Shown: positions 38,745-47,354, counted from the stretch's first letter. The stretch: DNA of 64,000 nt from Demetria terragena DSM 11295 (GCF_000376825.1 NZ_AQXW01000004.1:2046001-2110000), one strand, 5' to 3'. A program made the numbers and translations. The notes: generated from the letters alone by a model not told the origin.

Positions 38745-38760
38745 GGTGGAGAGTGTACGC

Positions 38761-39702
38761 ATGTGCGCCGAGCCGGGACATCGACTTCCTGTCGATGGCC
38801 GCGATGTGGTGGTCGTTCTGAACTATCGCGGCCGGGCCGACACCGAGGATTGTGTCGCGGCGCTGCTCGCGGACCCAGCGCCGCCCGCGGTGATTGTCGT
38901 CGACAACGGGTCAGGAGATGGCGTCCTGGAAGCGGTACGTTCCCGCTGGCCGGACGTGGTGACGCACCAGACTGGCACGAACCTCGGCTTCGCCGGTGGG
39001 ATGAACGCCGGGCTCCGGATGGCACTCGGCGGGGGTGCGCGCACAGTCACGGTTCTCAACAACGACACCGTCGTTCCGGCTGGTGCCGTGAGTGCTTTGG
39101 CGGCGCGTGCGCTCCATGGTGACTTGGTCAGCCCCGTCGTACGCCGGGTCGACAGTTCGGTGTGGTTCGCCGGAGGGGTCGTGAATGCCGAGACAGGGGT
39201 GCCCGAGCACATCTTCGATGAGCGGTTAGCGCGGCTGCCCGTCGACGGCATGGCGCGGCAGAGCGACGTGCTCGCTGGATGCTGCCTGACCGCAACCGCC
39301 GAGACCTGGGGACGGATTGGGCTGTTCGATGAGCGCTACTTCCTCATGTTCGAGGACTCTGATCTGAGTTTGCGCGCGCGGGCAGCCGGGGTCCCTCGGA
39401 CGGTGCTGACCGACGTGCAGATCGAACACAAGGTATCGGCGTCATTCCAAGGAGCGATGGGCCGTTTGGGGGCGTACTACTTCTTGCGCAATGCACTGCT
39501 CTTGACGCGCGAGCACGGCGGTGGATCGCTATCGCAGCGTTGGCGTTTGCTGCGGACGCGTGTGCTACCTAACGTGACGGCTGCTGTGCGACAAAGGGAT
39601 TGGCCCGCTTCCAGACTTCAACTGATCGTCATCGGTGCAGCGCTGGGAGATCACGCACGGCGTAAGTATGGCCGGGCGTCGGAGTGGCTAGAGGCGCGTT
39701 AG
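38761..39702 (+). CDS. Family 2 glycosyltransferase (rhamnosyltransferase-like)
   Basis: This 313-residue GT-A enzyme starts DVVVVLNYRGRADTEDCVAALL, has VIVVDNGSGDG for nucleotide-sugar binding and VTVLNNDTVVPAGAV at the DxD-equivalent position, then GLFDERYFLMFEDSDLSLRARAAG (acceptor/catalytic ED motif). These features match WbbL-like transferases that add sugars to cell-wall polysaccharides at the membrane's inner face. The ATG at 38761 has GGAGAG upstream. Its promoter must overlap the opposite-facing thrS leader, whose ATG is only 17 bases away. Confidence 0.87.
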   Translation: MCAEPGHRLPVDGRDVVVVLNYRGRADTEDCVAALLADPAPPAVIVVDNGSGDGVLEAVRSRWPDVVTHQTGTNLGFAGGMNAGLRMALGGGARTVTVLNNDTVVPAGAVSALAARALHGDLVSPVVRRVDSSVWFAGGVVNAETGVPEHIFDERLARLPVDGMARQSDVLAGCCLTATAETWGRIGLFDERYFLMFEDSDLSLRARAAGVPRTVLTDVQIEHKVSASFQGAMGRLGAYYFLRNALLLTREHGGGSLSQRWRLLRTRVLPNVTAAVRQRDWPASRLQLIVIGAALGDHARRKYGRASEWLEAR

Positions 39703-39732
39703 CAGAGTTCGTAGAAACAGGCTCAGCACCGA

Positions 39733-40503
39733 TTAGAAGACGGTGTAACCGCCGTCGGCGACGAGGATTGACCCAGTCATGAATGACGAGGCGTCGGATG
39801 CGAGGAACACCACCGTCGGAGCGATCTCCTCCGGAGTCGAATACCGCTGCATCGGTGCGTCATCGATCCAATGCTGGCGAAACTGTGGCTCGTCGACGGG
39901 CGCCATCTCGGTCTTGATGTAGCCGGGTGCGACGGCGTTGACCCGGACGCCGTGTGGCGCCCACTCGGCCGCAAGAGATTTGGTGAGTTGGTGAACTGCA
40001 GCCTTTGAGGCGTTGTACGCCGGCTGCCACTGCGGGCGGTTGACGACCAGCCCCGACATGGAGCCAATGTTGATGATGTTGCCGTGTCCCTGGTCGACGA
40101 AGTGCCGACCGACAGCCTGGGTCAATGTCCACAGGCCGTGCACGTTGATGTCAAAGACCTCGCGCCATTCTTGCTCGGGCACCTCAAGCGCCGGGCGATG
40201 AAAGCAGGTGCCGGCGTTGTTGACGAGGATGTCCAAACGCCCAGTGGCTTCGATCGCGGTGTCGACAGCCGTGCGCACCGACGCCAGGTCGGTGACGTCG
40301 AGGCTGGTGCCGATGACGGTCCGTCCGGTTTCGGTGGCCAGGTCCTCGGCGACGGCGGCACACGCGCTGCTGTCGCGGGCTGCGATGACGACATCGGCAC
40401 CCGCTTGGGCGAGTGCTCGAGAGAAGCCCAGGCCGAGGCCGCGATAACCGCCGGTGACTAGCGCCGTGCGCCCCTGCAGTGAGAAGGAATCGAGCACGTT
40501 CAT
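39733..40503 (-). CDS. Classical SDR-family oxidoreductase
   Basis: This 256-residue short-chain dehydrogenase has TGGYRGLGLGFSRAL (cofactor loop), LDVTDLAS (adenine pocket), NNAG, the Ser in IGSMSG and the catalytic YNASK. APGYIKTEMA follows. The Ala-Arg-Asp after strand 2 (VVIAARDSS) favours NADP(H). Overall it resembles gluconate 5-dehydrogenase/2-deoxygluconate 3-dehydrogenase-type sugar-acid enzymes, but the substrate cannot be set. It converges with the glycosyltransferase gene and stands alone. Confidence 0.88.
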   Translation of the reverse strand: MNVLDSFSLQGRTALVTGGYRGLGLGFSRALAQAGADVVIAARDSSACAAVAEDLATETGRTVIGTSLDVTDLASVRTAVDTAIEATGRLDILVNNAGTCFHRPALEVPEQEWREVFDINVHGLWTLTQAVGRHFVDQGHGNIINIGSMSGLVVNRPQWQPAYNASKAAVHQLTKSLAAEWAPHGVRVNAVAPGYIKTEMAPVDEPQFRQHWIDDAPMQRYSTPEEIAPTVVFLASDASSFMTGSILVADGGYTVF

Positions 40504-40678
40504 GGATGCCTCACCCTCACGGCAAACATCACGGCGGTGGGCGAATGCGACCTAGATGCCATGGCTCCACGTTGCCACTCGGCCCGGAGTTTCCGCAACG
40601 GGTTGCGCAACAGGGGGCCACAGCATGTGAAGCGCTCGTGCAGGCACGGTGGTACTCGCTTGATCCGACCGGGCAAAC

Positions 40679-42136
40679 TCAGGCTGCCGCGTTTGGCTGG
40701 CGCATGCTGCGAGGCCGAAGGTCCCAGATGACTGTCGAGGCGGTGGCGGTGGCGGTGTATTCATCGCGGTGCACGATGGTGTGATGTCGCTGGCATAGCA
40801 GTGCTGAGTTGGTGAGGCTGGTGGGTCCGCCGTGAGACCACGGAATGATGTGGTGGACCTGGCACCAACTGGGCGGTCTGTCGCACCCGGGGTAGGTACA
40901 ACATCGGTCCCGTTGGATGACGGCGGCTCGCAGGCCTCGGGTGACCAAGCGTTCGGAACGTCCGACGTCGAGAGGTTGACTGCCTGACCCGAGAACCATG
41001 GGCAGGATCTCAGCGTCGCACGCGATCTCCCGAATCTGACTGGCATTCAACGATGTTCCCGCTTCGGTACGCCCGCATCCGCGCACATTTCCGACAAGAA
41101 CGTCGAGATCGATAGTGACCACAAGACGGGCGGTGCCGCTGGTCGGGGTCGCGCCGTTGTCGATGGCCTCGGCTCCCCGCGTGAGGAGAAGGACAAGTGC
41201 GTCAGCAGCGCGCTTGTCGGCCTGTCGCGGATCGGGCTCGCCGGTCTTCTGGCCGCTGGTGTGGCGATGGAAAACGTCCTCGCAGCAAGAGTTTCCTGGG
41301 GTGGGCGCCGACAGGGCGTTGATGGCGTGGCGCACGTGGGCCGCATGCGTTGGGGCGAGATCGGCGACCAAGCGATGCATGCCGTTCGGCAGCTCCGACC
41401 AGGTCACCGATTCGGCGTGGTCGAGGCGCTCATCGAGGTCGTTCAGGAAGGTCTCGTCGGCGTACGTGGCGATCACGCGCTGGGCGAGCTCTCGGATCGC
41501 CTTGGAACCCGACCCAGCCGGAAGGTTCAGAAAATGCCCGAACACGGCGTCACGATGTGCGCTGGGCAGAACGGGTATGACTTTGTCGACCTCGATCAAC
41601 GCAGTGCGCGCGGCGGCGACGCCGACCGAGTTGGCAGTCACTGCCGCGGCGAGCACTGTATTACGGCGCTGTGTGCATGCTGTGGCGACTTTGGCGATCC
41701 GTGAGGCGATGAGGGGTTCAACGCCCGGAAGCCGCAAGATCTCGCAGGTGTCTGCGTTGCTCTGGTCGGGCGGGTCGTGATGAACGTCTTCATCGGGACA
41801 GTCGACGAGGGGCATGAGTGGACCTGACGTCGGCGTTGCTGCCGGTGGCAGCAGGCGGTCGAGGTCCTCGCCAGTGCTGAGACGCGAGACCCACTGAGCC
41901 GGCCCGGCAGCAGTCGACTCGTGCACCATGCCTCGCTGAATAGCCTCGGCCACGAGGCTCACGGCGGCTGTCTCAGCCACCTGCAGCAGCGCCAATACCT
42001 CGCGGGTCAGCGCGGCTAGGTCACGAGTGCCGCGCTGATGGTTCGATTCGTGCAATCGCGACACCGCATCCACGGTCGTGTGCAATTGCGCGACCGTCTC
42101 GCTGACCTCGCTGTCACTGGTCGTCGTGCCCACCAT
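40679..42136 (-). CDS. DUF222/HNH endonuclease-like protein (13E12 type), SOS-controlled
   Basis: This 485-residue protein belongs to the actinobacterial DUF222 family with a C-terminal HNH nuclease fold: CTYPGCDRPPSWCQVHHIIPWSHGG and ALLCQRHHTIVH, including paired zinc Cys and catalytic His. The N-terminal 300 residues are the helical DUF222 region. The family is multi-copy in actinobacteria; its DNA target is generally unknown. The ATG at 42136 has GGGGAGG eight bases upstream. A perfect LexA box lies between the -35 and -10 elements, so the gene should be induced by DNA damage. Confidence 0.9.
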   Translation of the reverse strand: MVGTTTSDSEVSETVAQLHTTVDAVSRLHESNHQRGTRDLAALTREVLALLQVAETAAVSLVAEAIQRGMVHESTAAGPAQWVSRLSTGEDLDRLLPPAATPTSGPLMPLVDCPDEDVHHDPPDQSNADTCEILRLPGVEPLIASRIAKVATACTQRRNTVLAAAVTANSVGVAAARTALIEVDKVIPVLPSAHRDAVFGHFLNLPAGSGSKAIRELAQRVIATYADETFLNDLDERLDHAESVTWSELPNGMHRLVADLAPTHAAHVRHAINALSAPTPGNSCCEDVFHRHTSGQKTGEPDPRQADKRAADALVLLLTRGAEAIDNGATPTSGTARLVVTIDLDVLVGNVRGCGRTEAGTSLNASQIREIACDAEILPMVLGSGSQPLDVGRSERLVTRGLRAAVIQRDRCCTYPGCDRPPSWCQVHHIIPWSHGGPTSLTNSALLCQRHHTIVHRDEYTATATASTVIWDLRPRSMRQPNAAA

Positions 42137-42177
42137 CCCACTCACCTCCCCCGCTTCGCCGCACCCGGCCTATGACT

Positions 42178-42207
42178 ATTATCGAACACACGTTCGAATG
42201 TTGTCAA
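42178..42207 (-). promoter_or_regulatory. Sigma-70-type promoter of the DUF222/HNH gene
   Basis: On the minus strand TTGACA (42202-42207) is followed by an 18-base spacer and GATAAT (42178-42183), close to consensus. The LexA box fills the spacer. The -10 lies 42 bases before the start codon. Confidence 0.7.
42182..42197 (-). promoter_or_regulatory. LexA (SOS) box
   Basis: TCGAACACACGTTCGA is an exact TCGAAC-N4-GTTCGA actinobacterial SOS box. It overlaps the end of the -10 hexamer of the DUF222/HNH promoter, an ideal repression site. Confidence 0.88.
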
Positions 42208-42243
42208 GGGAGGGAGAGGCGATATTTGGGGCGGAGAAAGCGT

Positions 42244-42618
42244 TCAGGCCACACCCATCGCCTCGATAAGGCGCTGATGTCCGGTCGCCTCTTCGGTGCG
42301 GCCCGCCCGCTGGAGGGCGCGGCTGAGCAGCAGGCGGGCGTACCCGTCGGCGGGGTCGTCCTGCACGATCGCAGTCGCCAGTTCAATGGCTCGGCTCAGT
42401 TGCGCTGAGTGGAAGTAGGCGCGGGCGAGTAGTAGCCGAGCGGAGGCTGTGCCGATCACAGGTCTCTCCGGCGTGGTGGTCACGAGCGGCTCCAGGATCT
42501 TCACGGCCTCGGTGTAACGCCGCTCGTCGAACAGCGTGACTGCGCGCTGCCACGCAGCGAAATCCGAGTTGCCCTGGGTGTCGGTGTGACGGGACAGCAG
42601 GCTCTCGAAGGTGGTCAT
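42244..42618 (-). CDS. Small TPR-repeat protein
   Basis: This 124-residue protein consists largely of tetratricopeptide helices: FAAWQRAVTLFDERRYTEAVKILEPLV, ARLLLARAYFHSAQLSRAIELATAIVQDDP and GYARLLLSRALQRAGRTEEATGHQRLIEAMG. No signal or catalytic motif is seen. Such proteins are protein-binding scaffolds; a partner is not suggested by the neighbours. It lies downstream of the tandem-repeat block and ends just upstream of the DUF222 promoter region. Confidence 0.78.
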   Translation of the reverse strand: MTTFESLLSRHTDTQGNSDFAAWQRAVTLFDERRYTEAVKILEPLVTTTPERPVIGTASARLLLARAYFHSAQLSRAIELATAIVQDDPADGYARLLLSRALQRAGRTEEATGHQRLIEAMGVA

Positions 42619-42660
42619 GTCCAGCAGAACGCCGGACGGTGAGTGGTCATTCCGCTGAGT

Positions 42661-42842
42661 GGTTTCGACGCGGCGGTCGCAGGCTCCCGCCTTGCTCTAC
42701 CGGCGGTGGTGGTGGTTTCGACGCGGCGGTCGCAGGCTCCCGCCTTGCTCTACCGGCGTTGGTGGGGGTGGTTTCGACGCGGTGGTCGCAGGCTCCCGCC
42801 TTGCTCTACCGGCGTTGGTGGGGGTGGTTTCGACGCGGCGTT
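42661..42842. repeat. Tandem 53/56-bp repeats, three copies and a partial fourth
   Basis: Units begin GGTTTCGACGCGG and end TTGCTCTACCGGCGTTGG, at 42661-42713 (53 bp), 42714-42769, 42770-42825 (56 bp each), then 17 bases of a fourth. Copies differ at only a few positions. Each can fold through GGCGG/CCGCC. They fill the gap between the acyl-CoA dehydrogenase stop and the TPR gene, and resemble the extragenic REP-like repeats (GGTTTCGAC...) common in actinobacteria. Confidence 0.9.
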
Positions 42843-42843
42843 G

Positions 42844-44562
42844 TTAGGGGGTCATTTCGTATGCGCCCGACAGTTCCTCGACGCGCTGCCAGACGGCGGC
42901 GTCGCGCGCCTCGTCGACGGCGGGCTTGCGAATCTGTCGGATCGCCCAATCCTGTTGGGCTTCAGTGGAAGCCGCCTTTCCGTGCAAGCGGGTGGCGCGC
43001 TGGGAGAAGTCGCCAACAAGAACCCCGACAATGGCGTCGACCACCTGACGGTCGATGTCCTCGATGGCCGCCTGCTCCAGCATGAGGTGGGCATAGACCA
43101 GCAAGGTGAAGAGCTGGCCGAGCTCGAGGATGAAGTCCAGATCCTTCTGCTGGTCGTCCGTCAGGGGTGCAGTCTTGAGTAACTCGGCGAGCGCGTCGCC
43201 CTGCTCACGCAAGATTGCCACGTTGGGGAGGTCGGCGTACGGCTCGAACGCGGCATGCCAGTCGGCGAAGGTGATCTTGCCCAGACCACGAGCGGGACCC
43301 TGGTGGAACAAGAAATCGTCATTGGCTGGATCGACCCGCGTCGGGATTTCGGGCTGCTCCCGCGGCGACAGGAGATAGGCCGGCATGAACTTGAGGATGA
43401 GCGCGAGGTTCACGTGCACGGTCCCCTCCAGTTTGGCGGGCGCACCGATGTCGCGGCCAGCGTTGGCGAAGTACGTTTCCGCCTCAAAACCCTTGGCAGC
43501 AATGACATCCCACAGTCCGGCGACGACCGTCTCGGCCTCGCTGGTGACCTTCATTTTCGACACCGGGTTGTAGAGGAGGTAGCGGCGGTCATCCGCAGAC
43601 GCGCTGCGCAGATAGTCAATGGCGCGCGAGGAATACAGCTTCATCGCGACGAGTCGAAGGTACGACTCGCTGAGGGTGCGGCGTACGTGCGGAAAGTCCG
43701 TCACCCGGTTGCCATAGAGAATTCTGTTGTGCGCGTGGGTGATTGCTTCGTACGTGCAGTGTTCGGCCATGCCGATCGAGGCAAAGCCGATGTTGAACTT
43801 GCCGACGTTGACCGTGTTGAGCGCCGCGTTGAACGCATCCTGACCGGTGTGCAGGATGTCGTCTGTGTGCACGGGGTAGTCCTCAAGCCGGAACTCGGAG
43901 ACGAACTTCTGCCCGTCAACGGTGTTCTTCACGAGGTGGTATGCCTCGTGCTGGCTGTCCGCGGCGAAGAAGACGTAGCCATCCGGGCCCTCGACGTCGG
44001 ACCGGCGGCCGAAAACCGACACCATGCGGGCGACGTTTCCGTTGCCGATGTAGTACTTACTGCCGGTCGCCGTGTAGCCACCGTCGCCGTCCGGCGTCAG
44101 GATCATGTCGGTCGAGTAGATGTCCGCGCCGTGCGAGCGCTCGGACAAGCCGAAGGCGAAGACTGCCCCGTCATCCAGCCATTGGGCCGCGCGTTTGCGG
44201 GCGGCTTCGTTGTCGCTCTGCCAGATCGGTCCGAGCCCCAAGATGGTGACCTGAAAGGCATACCAGTAGTCCAGGCCATAGAACGCGAGAACTTCACTCA
44301 GCGCTGAGATGCGCGCGGTGTCCCAGCGCTTAGCCGTGCTCCCGGCCGCATCCGTCGACGGCGTCAGCATGGCCGCGAACAAGCCCTCTTTTGCCGCGAA
44401 ATCGAGGAAGTCAGCTGTCCAGGCGCGCTCGTGATAGTCCTGGAGCAACTTGCGCTTGCCGCGTGACTCGAACCAGTCGACGGTCGCCCGCAACAAGCGC
44501 GCGGTCTCGTCGTCGAACGGCTCGCCCTGGTAGGTCGGTGGGTGCAGCAGCGGATTCGGCAC
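42844..44562 (-). CDS. Acyl-CoA dehydrogenase family protein
   Basis: This 572-residue flavoenzyme belongs to the long acyl-CoA dehydrogenase group (standard members have about 390 residues). The middle domain has FAFGLSERSHGADIYSTDMIL and the substrate/FAD region YTATGSKYYIGNGNVARMVSVFGR; the C-terminal helical part contains YNPVSKMKVTSEAETVVAGLWDVIAAKGFE. It oxidises an acyl-CoA in fatty-acid breakdown; the chain is undetermined. The GTG at 44562 has GAGGAG seven bases upstream. It stands alone, divergent from the flavin-pair operon. Confidence 0.85.
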   Translation of the reverse strand: MPNPLLHPPTYQGEPFDDETARLLRATVDWFESRGKRKLLQDYHERAWTADFLDFAAKEGLFAAMLTPSTDAAGSTAKRWDTARISALSEVLAFYGLDYWYAFQVTILGLGPIWQSDNEAARKRAAQWLDDGAVFAFGLSERSHGADIYSTDMILTPDGDGGYTATGSKYYIGNGNVARMVSVFGRRSDVEGPDGYVFFAADSQHEAYHLVKNTVDGQKFVSEFRLEDYPVHTDDILHTGQDAFNAALNTVNVGKFNIGFASIGMAEHCTYEAITHAHNRILYGNRVTDFPHVRRTLSESYLRLVAMKLYSSRAIDYLRSASADDRRYLLYNPVSKMKVTSEAETVVAGLWDVIAAKGFEAETYFANAGRDIGAPAKLEGTVHVNLALILKFMPAYLLSPREQPEIPTRVDPANDDFLFHQGPARGLGKITFADWHAAFEPYADLPNVAILREQGDALAELLKTAPLTDDQQKDLDFILELGQLFTLLVYAHLMLEQAAIEDIDRQVVDAIVGVLVGDFSQRATRLHGKAASTEAQQDWAIRQIRKPAVDEARDAAVWQRVEELSGAYEMTP

Positions 44563-44712
44563 GGTGTCTCCTCGCGGTCGGCGTTGGCCCAAGCCTGCCC
44601 GTCCGAGCCGCACTCGTCACTGTTATCGGGCACAAGAGGGGTGAGGTGATGTGGTGCGCGAGCACACGTGCGGAACCTGGGGAATGAACGAGCGGGGTGC
44701 TGAGTTAAAGTA

Positions 44713-44726
44713 GTTGACATATCAAC
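44713..44726 (+). promoter_or_regulatory. MarR-type operator of the flavin-pair operon
   Basis: GTTGACATATCAAC has GTTGA/TCAAC arms and a 4-base spacer, one base after a possible -10 (TAAAGT, 44706-44711). The same motif, differing at one base, lies over the yceI start at 62556-62569 next to a marR gene. Confidence 0.6.
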
Positions 44727-44750
44727 AACATGTCCGGAAGGATGAGTCTC

Positions 44751-45890
44751 ATGCAGTTCGGCATTTTCTCCGTGGGAGACGTGACCCCCGACCCGACAAC
44801 TGGACGTACCGCCAGCGAGGGCGAGCGCATCGACGCGATGACGCAGATCGCGCTCAAGGCCGAAGAGGTAGGGCTCGACGTCTTCGCGACCGGCGAACAC
44901 CACAACCCGCCGTTCGTGGTGTCGTCTCCGACGACCCACCTGGGGTTCATCGCAGCCCAGACTGAGCGCATCCAGTTGTCGACCTCCACGACGCTCATCA
45001 CCACGAACGACCCGGTGAAGATGGCCGAGGACTACTCCTTCCTGCAGCACCTGTCCAAGGGGCGAGTCGACCTGATGATGGGGCGCGGCAACACCGGTCC
45101 GGTCTACCCCTGGTTCGGTAAAGACATCCGTGACGGTCTTCCACTAGCGGTCGAGAACTACCACCTGCTGCGTCGCCTGTGGCGGGAGAAAGTCGTCAAC
45201 TGGGAGGGCGAGTTCCGCACTCCTCTGCGCGGATTCACCCTCGCGCCCCAGCCGTTGGATGGCGTACCGCCCTTTGTCTGGCACGGCTCGATCCGCTCGA
45301 CGGAGATTGCCGAGCAAGCGGCCTACTACGGCGACGGCTTCTTCCACAACAACATCTTCTGGAACCCAGAGCACACGGCGCAGATGGTGAACCTCTACCG
45401 TCGCCGGTTCGAGCACTATGGCCACGGCGGTGCCGATCAGGCCATCGTCGGTCTGGGTGGGCAAGCTTTCCTTGCCTCCAGTGAGGCGGAAGCGAAGAAG
45501 GCGTTCCGGCCCTACTTTGATGTGGCTCCGGTCTACGGCTACGGCCCGTCGATGGAGGAGTTCACGCGCACCACACCGCTGGTCGTCGGTACGCCGGAGA
45601 TGCTGATCGAGCGCACTCTGCAGATCGGCGAAATGGTCGGTGACTACCAGCGCCAGATGTTCCTTATGGACCACGCGGGCCTGCCTCTCGAGGTCGTGCT
45701 GGAGCAGCTGGAAATCCTCGGTCGGGATGTGGTGCCGGTGTTGCGCAAGGAGTTCGAGAGCCGTCGGCCCTCCCACGTGCCGAGCGACCCGCCCAGCCAC
45801 GCGTCGCTGGTCGCCGAAGGCGTCGAGTCCAAGCACCTGCTGGTGTCCCCGGCAGATGTCGCCACCGAATCACAAGGAGTTTCAGCATGA
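44751..45890 (+). CDS. LLM-class flavin-dependent oxidoreductase (CE1758-type)
   Basis: This 379-residue bacterial-luciferase-like monooxygenase starts MQFGIFSVGDVTPDPTTG and has FATGEHHNPPFVVSSPTTHLG, RVDLMMGRGNTGPVYPWFG and FVWHGSIRST, typical of the CE1758 subfamily that occurs beside a partner reductase. It would use reduced FMN and oxygen on an unknown substrate. GGAAGG nine bases before the ATG at 44751 selects it over ATG codons at 44730 and 44742. It overlaps the next gene by 4 bases. A palindromic operator covers the promoter. Confidence 0.9.
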   Translation: MQFGIFSVGDVTPDPTTGRTASEGERIDAMTQIALKAEEVGLDVFATGEHHNPPFVVSSPTTHLGFIAAQTERIQLSTSTTLITTNDPVKMAEDYSFLQHLSKGRVDLMMGRGNTGPVYPWFGKDIRDGLPLAVENYHLLRRLWREKVVNWEGEFRTPLRGFTLAPQPLDGVPPFVWHGSIRSTEIAEQAAYYGDGFFHNNIFWNPEHTAQMVNLYRRRFEHYGHGGADQAIVGLGGQAFLASSEAEAKKAFRPYFDVAPVYGYGPSMEEFTRTTPLVVGTPEMLIERTLQIGEMVGDYQRQMFLMDHAGLPLEVVLEQLEILGRDVVPVLRKEFESRRPSHVPSDPPSHASLVAEGVESKHLLVSPADVATESQGVSA

Positions 45891-46534
45891 CTCGCCGCAT
45901 CGTCGCCCTGACTGCTGGCCTGTCAACACCATCGAGCACCCGACTGCTGACCGACCAGATCACGGACGCAACTCGCGCGGCGGTGAGCGCCCGTGGAGAG
46001 AATGCCAAGGTCGATGTCATCGAGTTGCGCGAACTCGCGACGGATCTCGCGCAGATGATGACCAGCGGCGGACGGCCATCGGAAGCCCTGGGTCGGGCCC
46101 GTGACCTCGTTGCGACGTCTGACGGAATAGTCGCAGTGACACCGGTATTCGCGGCAAGCTACAGCGGTCTGTTCAAGATGTTCATCGACTCCCTTGATCC
46201 TGAAACGATCGAAGGCAAGCCGGTTCTCATCGCGGCGACTGCCGGAACGCCGCGTCACTCGTTGGTGCTTGAGCACGCGATGCGCCCGCTGTTCAGCTAT
46301 CTGCGCGCACTGGTCGTCCCCACGGCGGTGTTCGCTGCTACCGCGGACTTCGGTTCTGTGGGTAGCGAACTCGGGTCGCGGATCCACCGCGGGGCCGCCG
46401 AGCTCGCGGCGCAGGTGGTCGCTGAACCAACCGGTGTCGAGGGCTTCACCCCCGGTCCGGGCGACCGACGGCCCTCTCAGACCGACCAGGACGTGACGCC
46501 GTTCGCCGAACTCTTGCGCGGGCGTGGGCGTTGA
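45887..46534 (+). CDS. NADPH-dependent FMN reductase (CE1759-type partner)
   Basis: This 215-residue flavodoxin-fold protein, MTRRIVALTAGLSTPSSTRLLTDQI, has VTPVFAASYSGLFKMFIDSLD and AATAGTPRHSLVLEHAMRPLFSYL, matching the CE1759 family that is found almost only next to CE1758-type luciferase-like enzymes. It should supply reduced FMN to the monooxygenase. Translational coupling (ATGA) and shared control by the GTTGA-N4-TCAAC operator tie the pair together. Confidence 0.9.
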   Translation: MTRRIVALTAGLSTPSSTRLLTDQITDATRAAVSARGENAKVDVIELRELATDLAQMMTSGGRPSEALGRARDLVATSDGIVAVTPVFAASYSGLFKMFIDSLDPETIEGKPVLIAATAGTPRHSLVLEHAMRPLFSYLRALVVPTAVFAATADFGSVGSELGSRIHRGAAELAAQVVAEPTGVEGFTPGPGDRRPSQTDQDVTPFAELLRGRGR

Positions 46535-46540
46535 GAGCCG

Positions 46541-46582
46541 CGTCAGAGTGGGTGCGACTTCTTGGTCGTGCTCACTCTGACG
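46541..46582. terminator. Bidirectional hairpin between convergent genes
   Basis: CGTCAGAGTG and CACTCTGACG form a perfect 10-bp base stem, extended with a few mismatches by GGTGCGAC/GTCGTGCT. It begins 6 bases after the FMN-reductase stop and contains the stop of the convergent SIS gene. Confidence 0.7.
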
Positions 46583-47354
46583 ATGCGGACGCCGGCTGGG
46601 TCGTTCGGCGGATCCGTCCGTCGTAGCGGTCTTCCAGTGTGCGGTTGTGCTCATCGCCGCCGGGAACGTTTGCAGACATATAGATCGGCGGCGTCCCATC
46701 CGCCAGCAACCGGCGAACGACCTCGGCGGTAACCATCTGCGCCAGTAGCGCGGCGGTAATGGAGGAGACCGCGCACACGGCGCCGTCACCGGGCAGGTCC
46801 AGGACGGAGTCGCCGAACGGCGCGCCGTTGTCGAGCACTACGTCAGCGAGATCAGTCAAACGTTGACCGGACGGATGGCGTGACACCAGCGACTTAGACC
46901 CCCCCACCGAGGTGATCGCGATCAAGGGGTGGCCGTTCTCCTTAACCGTCTGAGCCATCTCGACGATGGAGCCGTTCACGCCCGAATTCGACGCAATAAC
47001 AAAGGCATCCGCCGCATGGGGTGAGTTGAGCTCATAGATTCGGCGGGCCAGCCCGGACTCACGCTCGAGCGCCCCGTTGGTCAGGATTTCCGCCGGCTCG
47101 CCGCCGCGTAGCACCAAGTCACTCAGCAAGAGCCGGTTCGTGGCGACGAGACCGCCCGCTCGGCCGGACAACTCCATTGACAGCGCCTCCGAGTGACCGG
47201 TACCGAACGCCTGAATGACTCCACCGGCGCGTACGGCATCTGCAAGGAGCTGCGCGGCATCCTGGACCGGGCCTTCGGCCTGAGTCGCGACCTGGTCGAG
47301 CAACGATTTCAGCGTCGCGACGTAGGACACGGCGGATGGAGTTTGCTCGGTCAT
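46572..47354 (-). CDS. SIS-domain protein, UPF0309 family
   Basis: This 260-residue single-SIS protein has AFGTGHSEALSMELSGRAGGL, FVIASNSGVNGSIVEMAQTVKENGHPLIAITS and DNGAPFGDSVL, all typical of UPF0309. Members are thought to act on phosphorylated aminosugars, by likeness to MurQ and GlmS, but the reaction is unproven. Its divergent neighbour is an N-acetylglucosamine-kinase-like gene; the two starts are 40 bases apart, suggesting a shared aminosugar salvage role (inference). Confidence 0.85.
   Translation of the reverse strand: MTEQTPSAVSYVATLKSLLDQVATQAEGPVQDAAQLLADAVRAGGVIQAFGTGHSEALSMELSGRAGGLVATNRLLLSDLVLRGGEPAEILTNGALERESGLARRIYELNSPHAADAFVIASNSGVNGSIVEMAQTVKENGHPLIAITSVGGSKSLVSRHPSGQRLTDLADVVLDNGAPFGDSVLDLPGDGAVCAVSSITAALLAQMVTAEVVRRLLADGTPPIYMSANVPGGDEHNRTLEDRYDGRIRRTTQPASASSE

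Noticed and set aside
38610-38760. T-box riboswitch upstream of thrS
   Set aside because: No T-box sequence (UGGN motif in an antiterminator bulge) or specifier loop is visible; the leader peptide and alternative hairpins explain the region better.
40504-40678. Possible small gene between the SDR and DUF222 genes
   Set aside because: Short frames exist but have no ribosome-binding site or recognisable sequence; I see only the SDR promoter region and the DUF222 3' flank.
42661-42842. Possible CRISPR array
   Set aside because: The whole 53/56-bp unit repeats with no unique spacers and no cas genes are near.
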